Source: Bacillota bacterium (GTDB lineage: Bacteria; Bacillota; Clostridia; Acetivibrionales; DTU013). Taken from it: a stretch of 64,000 nt of DNA. Made by a program: the position numbers and the translations under genes. This document shows, one piece after another, positions 51,126 through 60,272 of this stretch. The notes under the pieces were generated by a model, which saw only the letters and a list, made by a program, of their open reading frames with translations, did not search any database and was not told the DNA's origin. Numbering within the stretch: position 1 is the first letter of the stretch; every line of letters begins with the position of its first letter. The stretch spans positions 79,674 to 143,673 of the forward strand of contig JAEXNT010000010.1 of the NCBI GenBank assembly GCA_023439545.1, in the 5' to 3' direction.

Positions 51126-52033
51126 TAAAGGTAAGGGATCTGTGTAAATCCTTTGGAAGCCAGACGGTTTTGAAGAATCTGGAGCTTAATGTCGGCAAGG
51201 GCTCTGTATACGGTCTTGTCGGACCCAATGGGGCAGGCAAGACGACGCTAATTAAGCACCTCGCTGGGATATACAGGCCGGATAAGGGAACTATCACGGT
51301 TTGCGGTGAGAATACAGGTGAGAGCCCGGCCGCTAAAAGTAAAATGTTTTACATAGCGGATGAAATGTATTTTTTCAGCCAGTACAGCATCGATGAGGCA
51401 GCCCGTTTTTATTCCGCGTTTTATCCCTCCTGGAGCTGGAAAAGGTACAATCAATTGAAGGAAGCCTTCCCAATCGATACGGGGAGAAGGATAGTCAAGC
51501 TTTCGAAAGGCATGCAGAAACAGGTAGCTTTCTGGCTCGGCATATGCAGTATGCCCCAGCTGATGCTTATGGATGAGCCTGTTGACGGACTCGATCCGGT
51601 AATGCGCAGACAGGTCTGGAATCTGCTGCTTCAGGATGTTGCGGAACGAGAAATGACCGTGCTCGTATCCTCTCACAATCTCCGGGAACTTGAGGATGTA
51701 TGCGACAGTATAGGGATCATGCAGGATAAGAAAATAACTATCGAGAAAAACCTAGATGACCTAAAAACCAACATACACAAGCTGCAGGTCGCATTTCCGG
51801 ACGATGCCGGGGATGATTTGACGGCAGGATGCTTCAAGGATTTCGAAATTCTGAGCCACAGCGAAAACGGCAGTATACACCTTTTTATAATAAAGGGAGA
51901 TCGGGACAAGATCCTCGACAAGATAGGGCGACGAAACCCGACGGTCCTGGACGTGCTTCCGTTATCACTGGAGGAGGTTTTTATTTATGAGCTTGGGGGG
52001 ACAGGTTATGAAGTCAAAAATATCGCTATTTGA
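51122..52033 (+). CDS. ABC transporter ATP-binding protein
   Basis: A protein of 303 aa. Walker A GPNGAGKTTLIKHLAG (about residues 36-51), signature VKLSKGMQKQVAFWLGI (a variant LSKGMQ, usual in ABC-2 ATPases), Walker B LMLMDEPVDGLDPVMR, and the switch His in SSHNLRELED. It is the second gene of a GntR-ATPase-permease operon. Its last 26 bp overlap the permease gene. Probably exports or removes a toxic compound or peptide. Confidence 0.93.
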   Translation: MIKVRDLCKSFGSQTVLKNLELNVGKGSVYGLVGPNGAGKTTLIKHLAGIYRPDKGTITVCGENTGESPAAKSKMFYIADEMYFFSQYSIDEAARFYSAFYPSWSWKRYNQLKEAFPIDTGRRIVKLSKGMQKQVAFWLGICSMPQLMLMDEPVDGLDPVMRRQVWNLLLQDVAEREMTVLVSSHNLRELEDVCDSIGIMQDKKITIEKNLDDLKTNIHKLQVAFPDDAGDDLTAGCFKDFEILSHSENGSIHLFIIKGDRDKILDKIGRRNPTVLDVLPLSLEEVFIYELGGTGYEVKNIAI

Positions 52034-54035
52034 TAAAAACATCATAAAGTCGGATATAAAAAGGTTCTGGTGGGTCGGAGCCATTTATGCCGTCGTACTT
52101 TTATTTTTACTGCCCATGCAGCATATGCAGCAGGTACTTCCGCTCAAGGATGAATGGCAGAAGGAAGCTCTGCTGGCCGGCTTGCGCCTCTCCACCTCAG
52201 GGGGGCAGTACAGCAGATTTGGAGGGTTCAATATACAGACTCTGCTGGTTTTTACGGTTCCGGTTATTTTAGCTGTATTGCTTTTCAGTTATCTTCATTC
52301 CACACGAGCTGCGACCATGGTACACTCTCTACCACTGAAAAGAACGACTCTGCTTGGAAGCCATACGGTGTCGGGGATAATACTTTTTTCTTTGCCGGTA
52401 CTGTTGACGGCGGCTGTACTATCCATATTTGCCTTGTTTACCGGACTTGGTGGGTATTATTCCGTATTCGATGTGCTGAAATGGGTCGGCTTGACGCTTA
52501 CCTTCGATATGCTGTTCTTTTCTACGGCTGTCTTCGTAGGCATGTTCACGGGCAACTCCGCCGCTCATATTACCTTTACCTATATACTGAACATACTTCC
52601 CTACGGTATTTACTTAATTGTCGCATATACCACCGAAAGGCTTCTGTACGGCTTCAGCCCGGAAATGCTCGATAGCGCGTGGATGTATGTCCTGCCTGTT
52701 ATGAAGCTGGCGGAGATAGGCAACCATCCTTTAACTATTGTTGAGGGCCTGCTTTATCTCCTGACCGCTTTTATATTCATCGGAGCCGCAGGGTTGGCTT
52801 ATAATCGCAGAAAGCTGGAGGCGGCAGGCAATATTATAGCTTTTGAAACGCTGCAGCCGGTGTTTAAATACGGCTTCGCAATTTGCTTAATGTTCCTTGG
52901 GGGCTTTACAGCGAGTTTTTTCTACAATTCGGGGAAATTGCCCGTAGTCGCTGCCTGCCTGATTTTTGCCGTGGCCGGCTACTGGATACCACAGATGCTT
53001 ATTGAAAAATCAGTAAAGGTATGGCGTGCATACAAGGGCTTCCTGGTGTTCGGAGCTGTCGTCGTATTGATGCTTGCCGGGCTATCCGCCGATGTAACAG
53101 GTTATGAAAAATATGTACCTGCTGCCGATGAGATCGAGAACGTCTATTTCGGCTATAATATGATCGGCCGCCTGCGTGATGAAAACAGTCTGTCGGAGGC
53201 GGAGCTCTCCAAAATGCCCGGAATTTTCACGGAGGATTCCAATATTAGTTCCGTGTTGAGACTGCACAGGGCTTTGATACATAACGGGTATAACAAGACA
53301 GGGTATGGCAGATACATAATATACTCATTAAAAAACGGCAAGGTTATCCAACGAAAATATGTAGTTGATGAAGCCTCCGTAAAAGGGCTTTTAAAACCTA
53401 TATACGAGTCGCTTGAATACAAGGAGGACAGATATCCTGTTTTAAATCAAAAACCGGAAGACATCAAGTATATAGAAATTGGCGACAATAGGGCACACAA
53501 GAAGCCCCTTGTCCTGGCTGATGCGAAACAGCTGCAGAGTTTCACCGATGTAATGCGCGGGGAGCTGAAGGAAGCCGTCTATGATGAAATAACGGCTGAA
53601 AATGAATTTGCCCATATCATGATCACTGACAGGGATGACAATACTAAGCGTTATGAGCTGAACAGAAGCTACGATACAATATTCGCATGGCTGGAAAACA
53701 ACGGCTACTATGCTTCGGCTCTGCTTACGCCCGAAGATATAGACCATGTCAATATAAGTACTATTGACGTAACCCGTTACGATAACAACGGCTATGGTTA
53801 TCGTACCGAGGATGGCAGCAAGGTTTTCAGTCTCAGCGACAAGTCCCTTATAAAGGAATTGCTCGATATATACGAGCCGCGTCTGGACGGTTGTGAGTCT
53901 GGTAAGTATATACTTCTGGACTTTTTCGGCACGAAAGGGGCCGCAACGCCGGATTTCGGCGGCTACCTCTATCCCGATACGAAGATGAGCGGTGCGCTCA
54001 GGCAAAAGATAAGCGAAGCGGGTATCGGCTGGTAA
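52008..54035 (+). CDS. ABC transporter permease, ABC-2-like
   Basis: 675 aa from ATG 52008, within the end of the ATPase gene. The N-terminal 330 residues carry about seven membrane helices (WWVGAIYAVVLLFLLPM ...) including an ABC-2-like SLPLKRTTLLGSHTVSG loop. The last helix is around residues 340-360, and the C-terminal 320 residues form a soluble domain outside or inside the membrane with no recognisable motif. The layout is typical of YtrC/D-like permeases with a large C-terminal domain. Transports an unknown, possibly wall-active, compound. Confidence 0.85.
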   Translation: MKSKISLFDKNIIKSDIKRFWWVGAIYAVVLLFLLPMQHMQQVLPLKDEWQKEALLAGLRLSTSGGQYSRFGGFNIQTLLVFTVPVILAVLLFSYLHSTRAATMVHSLPLKRTTLLGSHTVSGIILFSLPVLLTAAVLSIFALFTGLGGYYSVFDVLKWVGLTLTFDMLFFSTAVFVGMFTGNSAAHITFTYILNILPYGIYLIVAYTTERLLYGFSPEMLDSAWMYVLPVMKLAEIGNHPLTIVEGLLYLLTAFIFIGAAGLAYNRRKLEAAGNIIAFETLQPVFKYGFAICLMFLGGFTASFFYNSGKLPVVAACLIFAVAGYWIPQMLIEKSVKVWRAYKGFLVFGAVVVLMLAGLSADVTGYEKYVPAADEIENVYFGYNMIGRLRDENSLSEAELSKMPGIFTEDSNISSVLRLHRALIHNGYNKTGYGRYIIYSLKNGKVIQRKYVVDEASVKGLLKPIYESLEYKEDRYPVLNQKPEDIKYIEIGDNRAHKKPLVLADAKQLQSFTDVMRGELKEAVYDEITAENEFAHIMITDRDDNTKRYELNRSYDTIFAWLENNGYYASALLTPEDIDHVNISTIDVTRYDNNGYGYRTEDGSKVFSLSDKSLIKELLDIYEPRLDGCESGKYILLDFFGTKGAATPDFGGYLYPDTKMSGALRQKISEAGIGW

Positions 54036-54089
54036 AAGGCTTGGAAGAGAAACAGTATGAAAGAGAAGAAATACCGGAAACTGAAGGGA

Positions 54090-54180
54090 TACCATAGGTT
54101 AAAGATGCCGGAAATGAAAGAAAACCGGAAGTGAAAGAAAAGCCGGAAATGTAAGAAAACTGGAAATGTAAGCAGTACAA
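54090..54180. repeat. Degenerate 17-18 bp tandem repeats
   Basis: Four imperfect units of the form GGAAATGAAAGAAAACC follow the permease stop. No gene seen in 54036-54340. Confidence 0.65.
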
Positions 54181-54182
54181 GA

Positions 54183-54216
54183 AAGGGCGGCTGGATTAAC
54201 TTTTCCAGCTGCCCTT
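54183..54216. terminator. Terminator hairpin between convergent operons
   Basis: AAGGGCGGCTGGA pairs with TCCAGCTGCCCTT (one G-T). The T run is on the minus side, so it mostly ends argH transcripts but can serve both. Confidence 0.6.
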
Positions 54217-54246
54217 AAAAGTGCCATTTTGTCAGACGCAGTTGAT

Positions 54247-54342
54247 CAGAAATTCCGTGTGTCATTATGAATCCCGCAAGTGATGAGAGATTTCGCATGT
54301 GACCAGGAATCCCGTAGGTGATTAGAAACTATGTACGCGATT
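54247..54342. repeat. 19-bp degenerate tandem repeats at the 3' end of argH
   Basis: About five imperfect units, for example 54267-54285, 54286-54304, 54305-54323 and 54324-54342; the last contains the argH stop. Confidence 0.6.
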
Positions 54343-55726
54343 AAGAATTTCTACCTGCATCCACGAACCTGCGACCGCTTTCAATCGAAACCTTTACGCT
54401 TTCGGCTGCCGGCCCTCCCGGTATATTCCGGCCTGAAACGCATTTCTCGAGGCTGATTTCCGAATAAACATCGTCGCCTATCTTATCCGAAAACTCCCTG
54501 AATTCAGCCATGGACAACTCTTCTATGGCTTTATTGTTGTTGATGCAGTATAGGACCATCTTGCCGATGATCTCGTGTGCGCTGCGGAACGGTATACCCT
54601 TCTTTACAAGGTAATCTGCCATGTCCGTTGCATTCGTGAAACCGCCCTGGGCAGCCTTGTACATGTTTTCCTTCTTGATTTTCATGGTGGAAAGCATCTT
54701 CGTGAAGACAGGCAGGCACATTTTGACCGTATCGACAGAATCGAATATGGCCTCCTTGTCTTCCTGCATATCCTTGTTGTAGGCCAGCGGGAGCGATTTC
54801 ATAACCGTAAGCAACGTGGCAAGATCGCCGTATGTCCTGCCGGTTTTGCCCCTGACGAGCTCGGCAACGTCGGGATTCTTTTTCTGCGGCATTATACTGC
54901 TGCCGGTGCTGAAAGCGTCATCCATCTCAATGAAAGCGAACTCACCGGATGACCAGAGCACCAGCTCTTCGCTGAACCGGCTCAGGTGCATCATTATCAT
55001 GGCTATGCAGGAAGCCAGCTCTATCGCGAAATCCCTGTCGCTTACGCCGTCGAGGCTGTTTTCCGTGATCGACGCAAAGCCCAATTCATCGGCGACAAAC
55101 CTCCTGTCGAGAGGATAGGTCGTGCCTGCCAGCGCTCCCGAACCGAGCGGCATTACGTCCATGCGTCCATAGCAATCGTCCAGACGTCCGATATCACGAC
55201 GGAACATCTGGAAGTACGCCATCACATGATGGGCAAGAGTCACCGGCTGCGCTCTCTGAAGGTGGGTATAGCCCGGCATGATCGTTTCCAGGTTCTTCTG
55301 TGATATGCCCAGCAGAGTTTCAAGCAACTCCAGCAGCATCCCCCTGATGTTTTTTACCTCAACCTTCAGATACATGCGGATGTCGAGCGCTACCTGATCG
55401 TTGCGGCTTCTGCCCGTGTGGAGCCTTTTTCCCGTATCGCCTATGCGGGATATCAGTATTTTTTCAACATTCATATGGATATCTTCAGCATCAATCTCGA
55501 ATTGTACCTTGTCGTTTTCGATGTCCTGAAGTATCTCCAGCAGCGTTCTGCAGATGAGCTCCGAGTCGGCGGAAGGAATGACGCCGCATTTGCCGAGCAT
55601 CTTCGCATGCGCTATACTGCCTTCTATGTCCTGCTTGTACAGCCTTGCGTCAAAACGTATGGATGAATTGAAATCGTCCACCGACTTATCCGTATTGGCT
55701 GAAAATCTGCCGCCCCATAATTTCAT
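54341..55726 (-). CDS. argH: Argininosuccinate lyase
   Basis: A protein of 461 aa, the usual length for ArgH. It starts KLWGGRFSANTDKSVDDFNSS; the fumarase/aspartase-family signature GSSIMPQKKNPD lies near residue 280, and the TGRSRNDQVALDIRMYL and HLQRAQPVTLAHH blocks are earlier. It makes arginine and fumarate from argininosuccinate in the last step of the arginine pathway. It follows argG on the minus strand with 193 bp between them. Confidence 0.97.
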   Translation of the reverse strand: MKLWGGRFSANTDKSVDDFNSSIRFDARLYKQDIEGSIAHAKMLGKCGVIPSADSELICRTLLEILQDIENDKVQFEIDAEDIHMNVEKILISRIGDTGKRLHTGRSRNDQVALDIRMYLKVEVKNIRGMLLELLETLLGISQKNLETIMPGYTHLQRAQPVTLAHHVMAYFQMFRRDIGRLDDCYGRMDVMPLGSGALAGTTYPLDRRFVADELGFASITENSLDGVSDRDFAIELASCIAMIMMHLSRFSEELVLWSSGEFAFIEMDDAFSTGSSIMPQKKNPDVAELVRGKTGRTYGDLATLLTVMKSLPLAYNKDMQEDKEAIFDSVDTVKMCLPVFTKMLSTMKIKKENMYKAAQGGFTNATDMADYLVKKGIPFRSAHEIIGKMVLYCINNNKAIEELSMAEFREFSDKIGDDVYSEISLEKCVSGRNIPGGPAAESVKVSIESGRRFVDAGRNS

Positions 55727-55805
55727 ATCCGTTACCTCGCATTCTTAAGTATCCTTGAGTAATCATAAAGTGACCCGGAGTAATACCAAACCAACCTATG
55801 GCAAA

Positions 55806-55831
55806 GGGAAAGCCGTATTTCGGGCTTTCCC
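55806..55831 (-). terminator. Partial terminator or processing hairpin in the argG-argH gap
   Basis: GGGAAAGCC pairs with GGCTTTCCC; only three T follow on the minus strand, so it would give partial termination or RNA processing between argG and argH. Confidence 0.45.
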
Positions 55832-55919
55832 TCCTGTTGATCCAATTCATAAGCTTTTATTTTAAGTGCAGAGGGAAATGAAACAAAAGAACCGTCCCTC
55901 CGTTCCACCTCTGTTCCGC

Positions 55920-57143
55920 TTATTTCTTGCTCTTCTTCTGATTCTCGAGCATCAGCGCCCTTACCTTTATCGGCAAGCCGAACAGGTTGATGAAGCCTTC
56001 CGCGTCCTTCTGGTTGTAAACCGCGTCCTTCCCGAAGGTGGAGAGCTCTTCGCTGTACAGCGAATACGGCGATTGTGCGCCGGCCGGCATGCAGTTGCCC
56101 TTGTAAAGCTTCAGGCGAACCGTACCGGTGACGGTCTGCTGCGTGTTGTCCACAAATGCGGAAAGCGCCTCCCTGAGAGGAGTGTACCACTGGCCGAAGT
56201 AAACGAGCTCGGCGAATCTCTGCGATACGAGGTCCTTATAATGCAGCGTGTCCCTGTCGAGGCACAGCAGTTCGAGTTCCCTGTGTGCGGCATAGAGGAT
56301 AGTTCCGCCGGGGGTTTCGTATACGCCCCTCGATTTCATGCCGACGAGCCTGTTCTCAACCATGTCCATGGCGCCCACTCCATTGGCTCCGCCGAGCTTG
56401 TTCAGCTCGTCTATCAGTTCAATAGGCTTGTATTCGACTCCGTTGACCTTTTTCGGTATGCCCTGTTCAAAGTATATCTCTACGTACGTCGGCTTATCGG
56501 GAGCCTTTTCGGGCGAGACCATGAGCTTCAGCAGCTTCTCATACTGCGGCTCGTTCCACGGATCTTCGAGGTCCTGGCCCTCGTGGCTCAGATGCCACAG
56601 ATTCCTGTCCATGCTGTAATTGTCCTTTTTGGTTACCGGGACCGGTATATTTCTCGCTTCTGCATAATCGATCTCTTCTTCTCTCGATTTGATGTCCCAG
56701 ATCCTCCAGGGCGCGATTATCTTCAGGTGGGGAGCAAGAGCCTTGACAGTCAGCTCAAAACGTACCTGGTCGTTGCCCTTTCCGGTCGCGCCGTGGCATA
56801 TCGCCGTTGCGCCTTCCTTTTCGGCTATTTCGACGAGCCTCTTTGCTATGACCGGTCTTGCAAAGGAAGTACCGAGCAGGTATTTGCCTTCATACACAGC
56901 GTTGGCCTTCAATGTGGGATATATGAAATCCGTAATGAATTCTTCCCTCAGGTCCTCTATGTATATCTTACTTGCACCGGTTTTGATGGCTTTTTCCTTC
57001 AGCGGGTCGAGCTCTTCTCCCTGGCCGACGTCACCTGCCACTGCGATGACTTCGTAATCGTAATTTTCCTTCAGCCACGGTATTATGATCGAGGTGTCAA
57101 GACCGCCCGAATATGCAAGTATTACTTTTTCCTTCTGACTCAT
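55920..57143 (-). CDS. argG: Argininosuccinate synthase
   Basis: A protein of 407 aa with the P-loop-like VILAYSGGLDTSIIIPWL at the start, AIKTGASKIYIEDLREEF, the ATP/citrulline region CHGATGKGNDQVRFEL (about residues 116-131) and later GVYETPGGTILYAAHRELE. Joins citrulline and aspartate with ATP. Its start is at 57143 with GGAGG upstream; tandem ArgR-like boxes overlap its promoter, so arginine repression is expected. Confidence 0.98.
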   Translation of the reverse strand: MSQKEKVILAYSGGLDTSIIIPWLKENYDYEVIAVAGDVGQGEELDPLKEKAIKTGASKIYIEDLREEFITDFIYPTLKANAVYEGKYLLGTSFARPVIAKRLVEIAEKEGATAICHGATGKGNDQVRFELTVKALAPHLKIIAPWRIWDIKSREEEIDYAEARNIPVPVTKKDNYSMDRNLWHLSHEGQDLEDPWNEPQYEKLLKLMVSPEKAPDKPTYVEIYFEQGIPKKVNGVEYKPIELIDELNKLGGANGVGAMDMVENRLVGMKSRGVYETPGGTILYAAHRELELLCLDRDTLHYKDLVSQRFAELVYFGQWYTPLREALSAFVDNTQQTVTGTVRLKLYKGNCMPAGAQSPYSLYSEELSTFGKDAVYNQKDAEGFINLFGLPIKVRALMLENQKKSKK

Positions 57144-57204
57144 ATGAATTCCTCCACTACTATGCTAAAATATTGACAAGTACTATTTTACTCAATCTGG
57201 TTCG

Positions 57205-57233
57205 ATTATACAACAAAGTGTATAAATATGCAA
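57205..57233 (-). promoter_or_regulatory. Sigma-A promoter of argGH
   Basis: On the minus strand TTGCAT, 17 bp, TATAAT, about 62 bp upstream of the argG ATG. Confidence 0.8.
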
Positions 57234-57252
57234 CGATAATTATAAATATTCA
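57219..57252 (-). promoter_or_regulatory. Tandem ArgR-like boxes over the argG -35 region
   Basis: The 12-mer TATAAATAT(G/T)CA recurs exactly 20 bp apart (57221 and 57241). Each core (57219-57232 and 57239-57252) resembles the ARG box TGAAT-W4-ATTCA with 7-8 of 10 fixed bases. Two boxes about 20-21 bp centre to centre is the standard ArgR arrangement. Confidence 0.65.
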
Positions 57253-57309
57253 TAATTTTCAGCCGGAGCAGAAATGAAGACACAATATTTTAACCAGAGG
57301 TAACTTTGC

Positions 57310-57810
57310 ATGATCATCATGGGGATCGATCCGGGGTTTGCAATCACAGGGTTCGGTATAGTAAAATACGAAGGGAACAAATTTTCGCCCATCGAATACG
57401 GCGCAGTCACGACCAGGGCCGGGGAGCCTTTTGCTCAAAGGCTTCTTGAGATCGACAGGGAGATATCGTTCATCATTGAACGGTTCAATCCTGATGCGAT
57501 CTCCGTGGAGGAGCTGTTTTTCAATAAGAACATAAAAACGGCTATAATGGCGGCGCATGGCAGAGGGATCGCGCTTGCTGCCGGAGCCAGATCGGGCAAG
57601 CCGGTATTCGAATATACGCCGCTTCAGGTCAAGCAGGCCGTAGTCGGCTATGGAAGAGCTGAGAAGGCGCAGGTTCAGCAGATGGTGAAAGCGATATTGA
57701 ATCTGCCCGAGATACCGAAGCCTGACGACGTCGCTGACGCATTGGCTATAGCCGTTTGCCACGGCCACTCCAGCAAGCTGTCGGCGCTGGGTTACATGGG
57801 AGGAAAGTAA
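57310..57810 (+). CDS. ruvC: RuvC Holliday-junction resolvase
   Basis: A protein of 166 aa. The catalytic acidic residues appear in GIDPGFAITGFGIVK (first Asp), SVEELFFNKN (Glu), and KPDDVADALAIAVCH (two Asp near the end). A GRAEKAQVQQMV helix binds DNA. It resolves crossovers made during repair, with RuvAB next door. AGAGGT lies 8 bp upstream. Confidence 0.96.
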   Translation: MIIMGIDPGFAITGFGIVKYEGNKFSPIEYGAVTTRAGEPFAQRLLEIDREISFIIERFNPDAISVEELFFNKNIKTAIMAAHGRGIALAAGARSGKPVFEYTPLQVKQAVVGYGRAEKAQVQQMVKAILNLPEIPKPDDVADALAIAVCHGHSSKLSALGYMGGK

Positions 57811-57823
57811 AGGGAGGGTCAAA

Positions 57824-58429
57824 ATGTACGCATACATAAAAGGCAGGCTTGAAGCGAAGGGCAACGATTATATAGTGATCGAAGCCGGCGGTATCGGATA
57901 CAGGATAAATACCTCGCTCTCGACTATCGAGGCGGCCGGGCAGACTGGAAACGAGTTCAAGGCCTTCACACACCTGTATGTCAGGGAGGATATAATGTGT
58001 CTCTACGGTTTTGCGACGCAGGAGGAGCTCGGAATGTTCGAACTGCTGCTGACCGTGTCGGGAGTCGGCCCAAAGGCTGCGCTGGCGCTCCTTTCCGCAG
58101 TTTCACCATCCAAATTCGGCCTTGCCGTCATCACCGACGACACCAAGACTTTGACAAGGGCCCAGGGAGTCGGTGGAAAGCTGGCCCAGAGAATTATTCT
58201 GGAGCTCAAGGACAAGATCAAGAAAGAACAGCTCGCAATGGCTTCCGGTGCAGGATTCGACAAGGCAGAGATGCCGAGAGAGGGCTCGAGGCTCTCCGAA
58301 GCCGTCAGTGCGCTCATGGTACTTGGTTACACGCCTGCCGAGGCGAGTAAGGCTGTGGCTTCGGTATATTCGGATGAGCTTGATCTCGAGACCATCATCA
58401 GGAATTCATTAAAAGGCTTGATGAGATAA
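57824..58429 (+). CDS. ruvA: RuvA Holliday-junction binding protein
   Basis: A protein of 201 aa, three domains as expected: an OB fold (MYAYIKGRLEAKGNDYIVIEAG), two HhH motifs (FELLLTVSGVGPKAALALLS and LTRAQGVGGKLAQRIILELKDK) and a C-terminal helical domain (VSALMVLGYTPAEASKAV) that contacts RuvB. It starts 13 bp after ruvC with GGGAGG. Confidence 0.96.
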   Translation: MYAYIKGRLEAKGNDYIVIEAGGIGYRINTSLSTIEAAGQTGNEFKAFTHLYVREDIMCLYGFATQEELGMFELLLTVSGVGPKAALALLSAVSPSKFGLAVITDDTKTLTRAQGVGGKLAQRIILELKDKIKKEQLAMASGAGFDKAEMPREGSRLSEAVSALMVLGYTPAEASKAVASVYSDELDLETIIRNSLKGLMR

Positions 58430-58648
58430 AGCCGGGTAAAGGTAAGACGGGGACGGGAAGATCGGATAAGGGCTAGGTGGGATTACCGGGTAAGAGGCAA
58501 GAGCGAATAAAGGATATTGGCTATCAATCCAGTCCATATGGGATGTAACGATACCGGTAAAACTGATTGCCTTTATGAATAATAAATTGCCGGCTCGGCC
58601 GGACAGCGTATGATAAAGCGCGTTGAAGAACGGAACGGGGGAAGATGC
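58430..58648. other. Spacer between ruvA and ruvB
   Basis: 219 bp without a convincing gene. Purine-rich, with scattered GGGTAA(A/G)-type short repeats; no clear terminator. Confidence 0.5.
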
Positions 58649-59680
58649 ATGGAAGAGGAAAGGATTATCGAGAGGAACGCCGTCGTTGAAGATGTGGACG
58701 AGACTAGTCTCAGGCCCAGGAGATTCAACGAATATATCGGGCAGACCAAAGTAAAAGAAAATCTCAATATATTCATAGAGGCTGCCAAAAGGCGCAAGGA
58801 AGCACTTGACCACGTCCTGCTTTACGGCCCTCCCGGTCTGGGAAAAACAACGCTCGCAGGGATTATTGCTTCCGAGCTTGGCGTCAATCTTCGCATAACC
58901 TCCGGACCCGCCATAGAAAAGCCCGGGGATCTGGCGGCAATACTTACGAATCTCGGAAGCTACGACGTGCTTTTTATAGATGAAATACACAGGCTCAACA
59001 GAAGCGTTGAAGAAATTCTTTATCCCGCCATGGAGGACTATGCGCTCGACATAATCATCGGGAAAGGCCCGAGCGCGCGCTCGATCAGGCTCGACCTGCC
59101 CAAGTTCACGCTCGTAGGCGCGACGACAAGGGCCGGACTGCTGACATCCCCGCTGAGGGACCGTTTCGGCGTCATCAACCGCCTGGAAATGTACAATAAC
59201 GATGAGCTGGCGCTTATAGTAAAGCGTTCGGCGGGAATACTGAACATAGAGATCGAGGACAAGGGCGCCACGGAGATCGCGAAACGGTCGAGAGGAACGC
59301 CGAGAATAGCCAACAGGCTGCTCAAGAGAGTGCGCGACTTTGCGCAGGTCAAGGCGGCAGGAGTCATAGATGCGGATGTCGCGGATATGGCGCTCGATGC
59401 GCTGGAGATCGACGCCATAGGCCTCGACAATACGGACAGGGTTATGCTTGCCAGTATAATCGAGAAATTCGGAGGCGGCCCGGTCGGGTTGGATACGCTC
59501 GCAGCGTGTATCGGGGAGGAACCCGATACCATCGAGGACGTCTACGAGCCCTACCTGCTGCAGCTGGGCTTTATAAACAAGACGCCGAGAGGCAGGATGA
59601 CGACCCAGCTAGCGCACGAGCATCTCGGAATCAGGATGAAGAGCGACCGGTATGTACAGGAGGAGATGAAGCTCGAATGA
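58649..59680 (+). CDS. ruvB: RuvB branch-migration helicase
   Basis: 343 aa from ATG 58649, six bases behind GGGGGAAG; an in-frame ATG at 58610 would add 13 residues. Walker A GPPGLGKTT (about residue 60), Walker B LFIDEIHRLN, sensor VGATTRAGLLTSPLRDRF with the arginine finger, and the winged-helix C-terminus (EPYLLQLGFINKTPRGR). It drives branch migration with RuvA. The queH start overlaps its stop. Confidence 0.97.
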   Translation: MEEERIIERNAVVEDVDETSLRPRRFNEYIGQTKVKENLNIFIEAAKRRKEALDHVLLYGPPGLGKTTLAGIIASELGVNLRITSGPAIEKPGDLAAILTNLGSYDVLFIDEIHRLNRSVEEILYPAMEDYALDIIIGKGPSARSIRLDLPKFTLVGATTRAGLLTSPLRDRFGVINRLEMYNNDELALIVKRSAGILNIEIEDKGATEIAKRSRGTPRIANRLLKRVRDFAQVKAAGVIDADVADMALDALEIDAIGLDNTDRVMLASIIEKFGGGPVGLDTLAACIGEEPDTIEDVYEPYLLQLGFINKTPRGRMTTQLAHEHLGIRMKSDRYVQEEMKLE

Positions 59681-60192
59681 AGCTCATGATGCACATGTGC
59701 TGCGCACCGTGTTCGACGTACCCGCTTTTAGTGTTACGTCAGGAGGGTATCGAGCCGGTGGGAGTTTTCTATAACCCGAATATCCATCCCATCGAGGAAT
59801 TTGAAAGAAGAAGGTCAACAGTAGAGCAGTTTGCAGCCGTCAAGGGGCTGCAGGTACAGTATTTCAATGATTTCAGGCAGCCGGACTGGGAGGCTTTTTC
59901 CGGTCCCGGAGAGGCCAGATGTACGATGTGCTACACGACACGTTTGAAAAAGGTGGCTGAACTTGCCGCGGAGCAAGGCTTTGACGCTTTTACCACATCA
60001 CTTCTCGTCAGCCCGTACCAAAAACACGACCTTATAAAGCAACTCGGCGAAAAATACGCCGACATGTATGGCATACAATTCTATTACCGCGACTTCCGCC
60101 CCGGTTTCAGGGAGGGGCAGAAGGAAGCCAGGGACCTTGGACTATACCGCCAGAAGTACTGCGGGTGTATCATTTCGTTGAATAATCCGTGA
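59677..60192 (+). CDS. queH: QueH epoxyqueuosine reductase
   Basis: 171 aa from ATG 59677, which overlaps the ruvB stop (ATGA). The cluster cysteines are visible: MCCAPCSTY near the start, ARCTMCYTTRL (about residue 85) and YCGCIISL at the end. This non-cobalamin enzyme does the last step of queuosine formation in tRNA. It is commonly at the end of the ruv operon in Firmicutes; a QueG-like pair is found elsewhere in this window. Confidence 0.94.
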   Translation: MKLMMHMCCAPCSTYPLLVLRQEGIEPVGVFYNPNIHPIEEFERRRSTVEQFAAVKGLQVQYFNDFRQPDWEAFSGPGEARCTMCYTTRLKKVAELAAEQGFDAFTTSLLVSPYQKHDLIKQLGEKYADMYGIQFYYRDFRPGFREGQKEARDLGLYRQKYCGCIISLNNP

Positions 60193-60236
60193 GGTACCAA
60201 GGGTAGTGATATTTTAGTATAAGAAGAACAGCTAAT

Positions 60237-60272
60237 CCGCAACTCCTTTAAAATAAAGGTTTGCGGCTTTTT
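60237..60272 (+). terminator. Rho-independent terminator after the ruv-queH operon
   Basis: CCGCAA pairs with TTGCGG with an inner CCTTT/AAAGG helix, followed by CTTTTT. Confidence 0.85.

Noticed and set aside
55866..57176. A 436-codon open frame on the plus strand opposite argG
   Set aside because: It is the antisense shadow of argG, has no ribosome site, and its translation has no sensible domain. ArgG on the minus strand is unmistakable.
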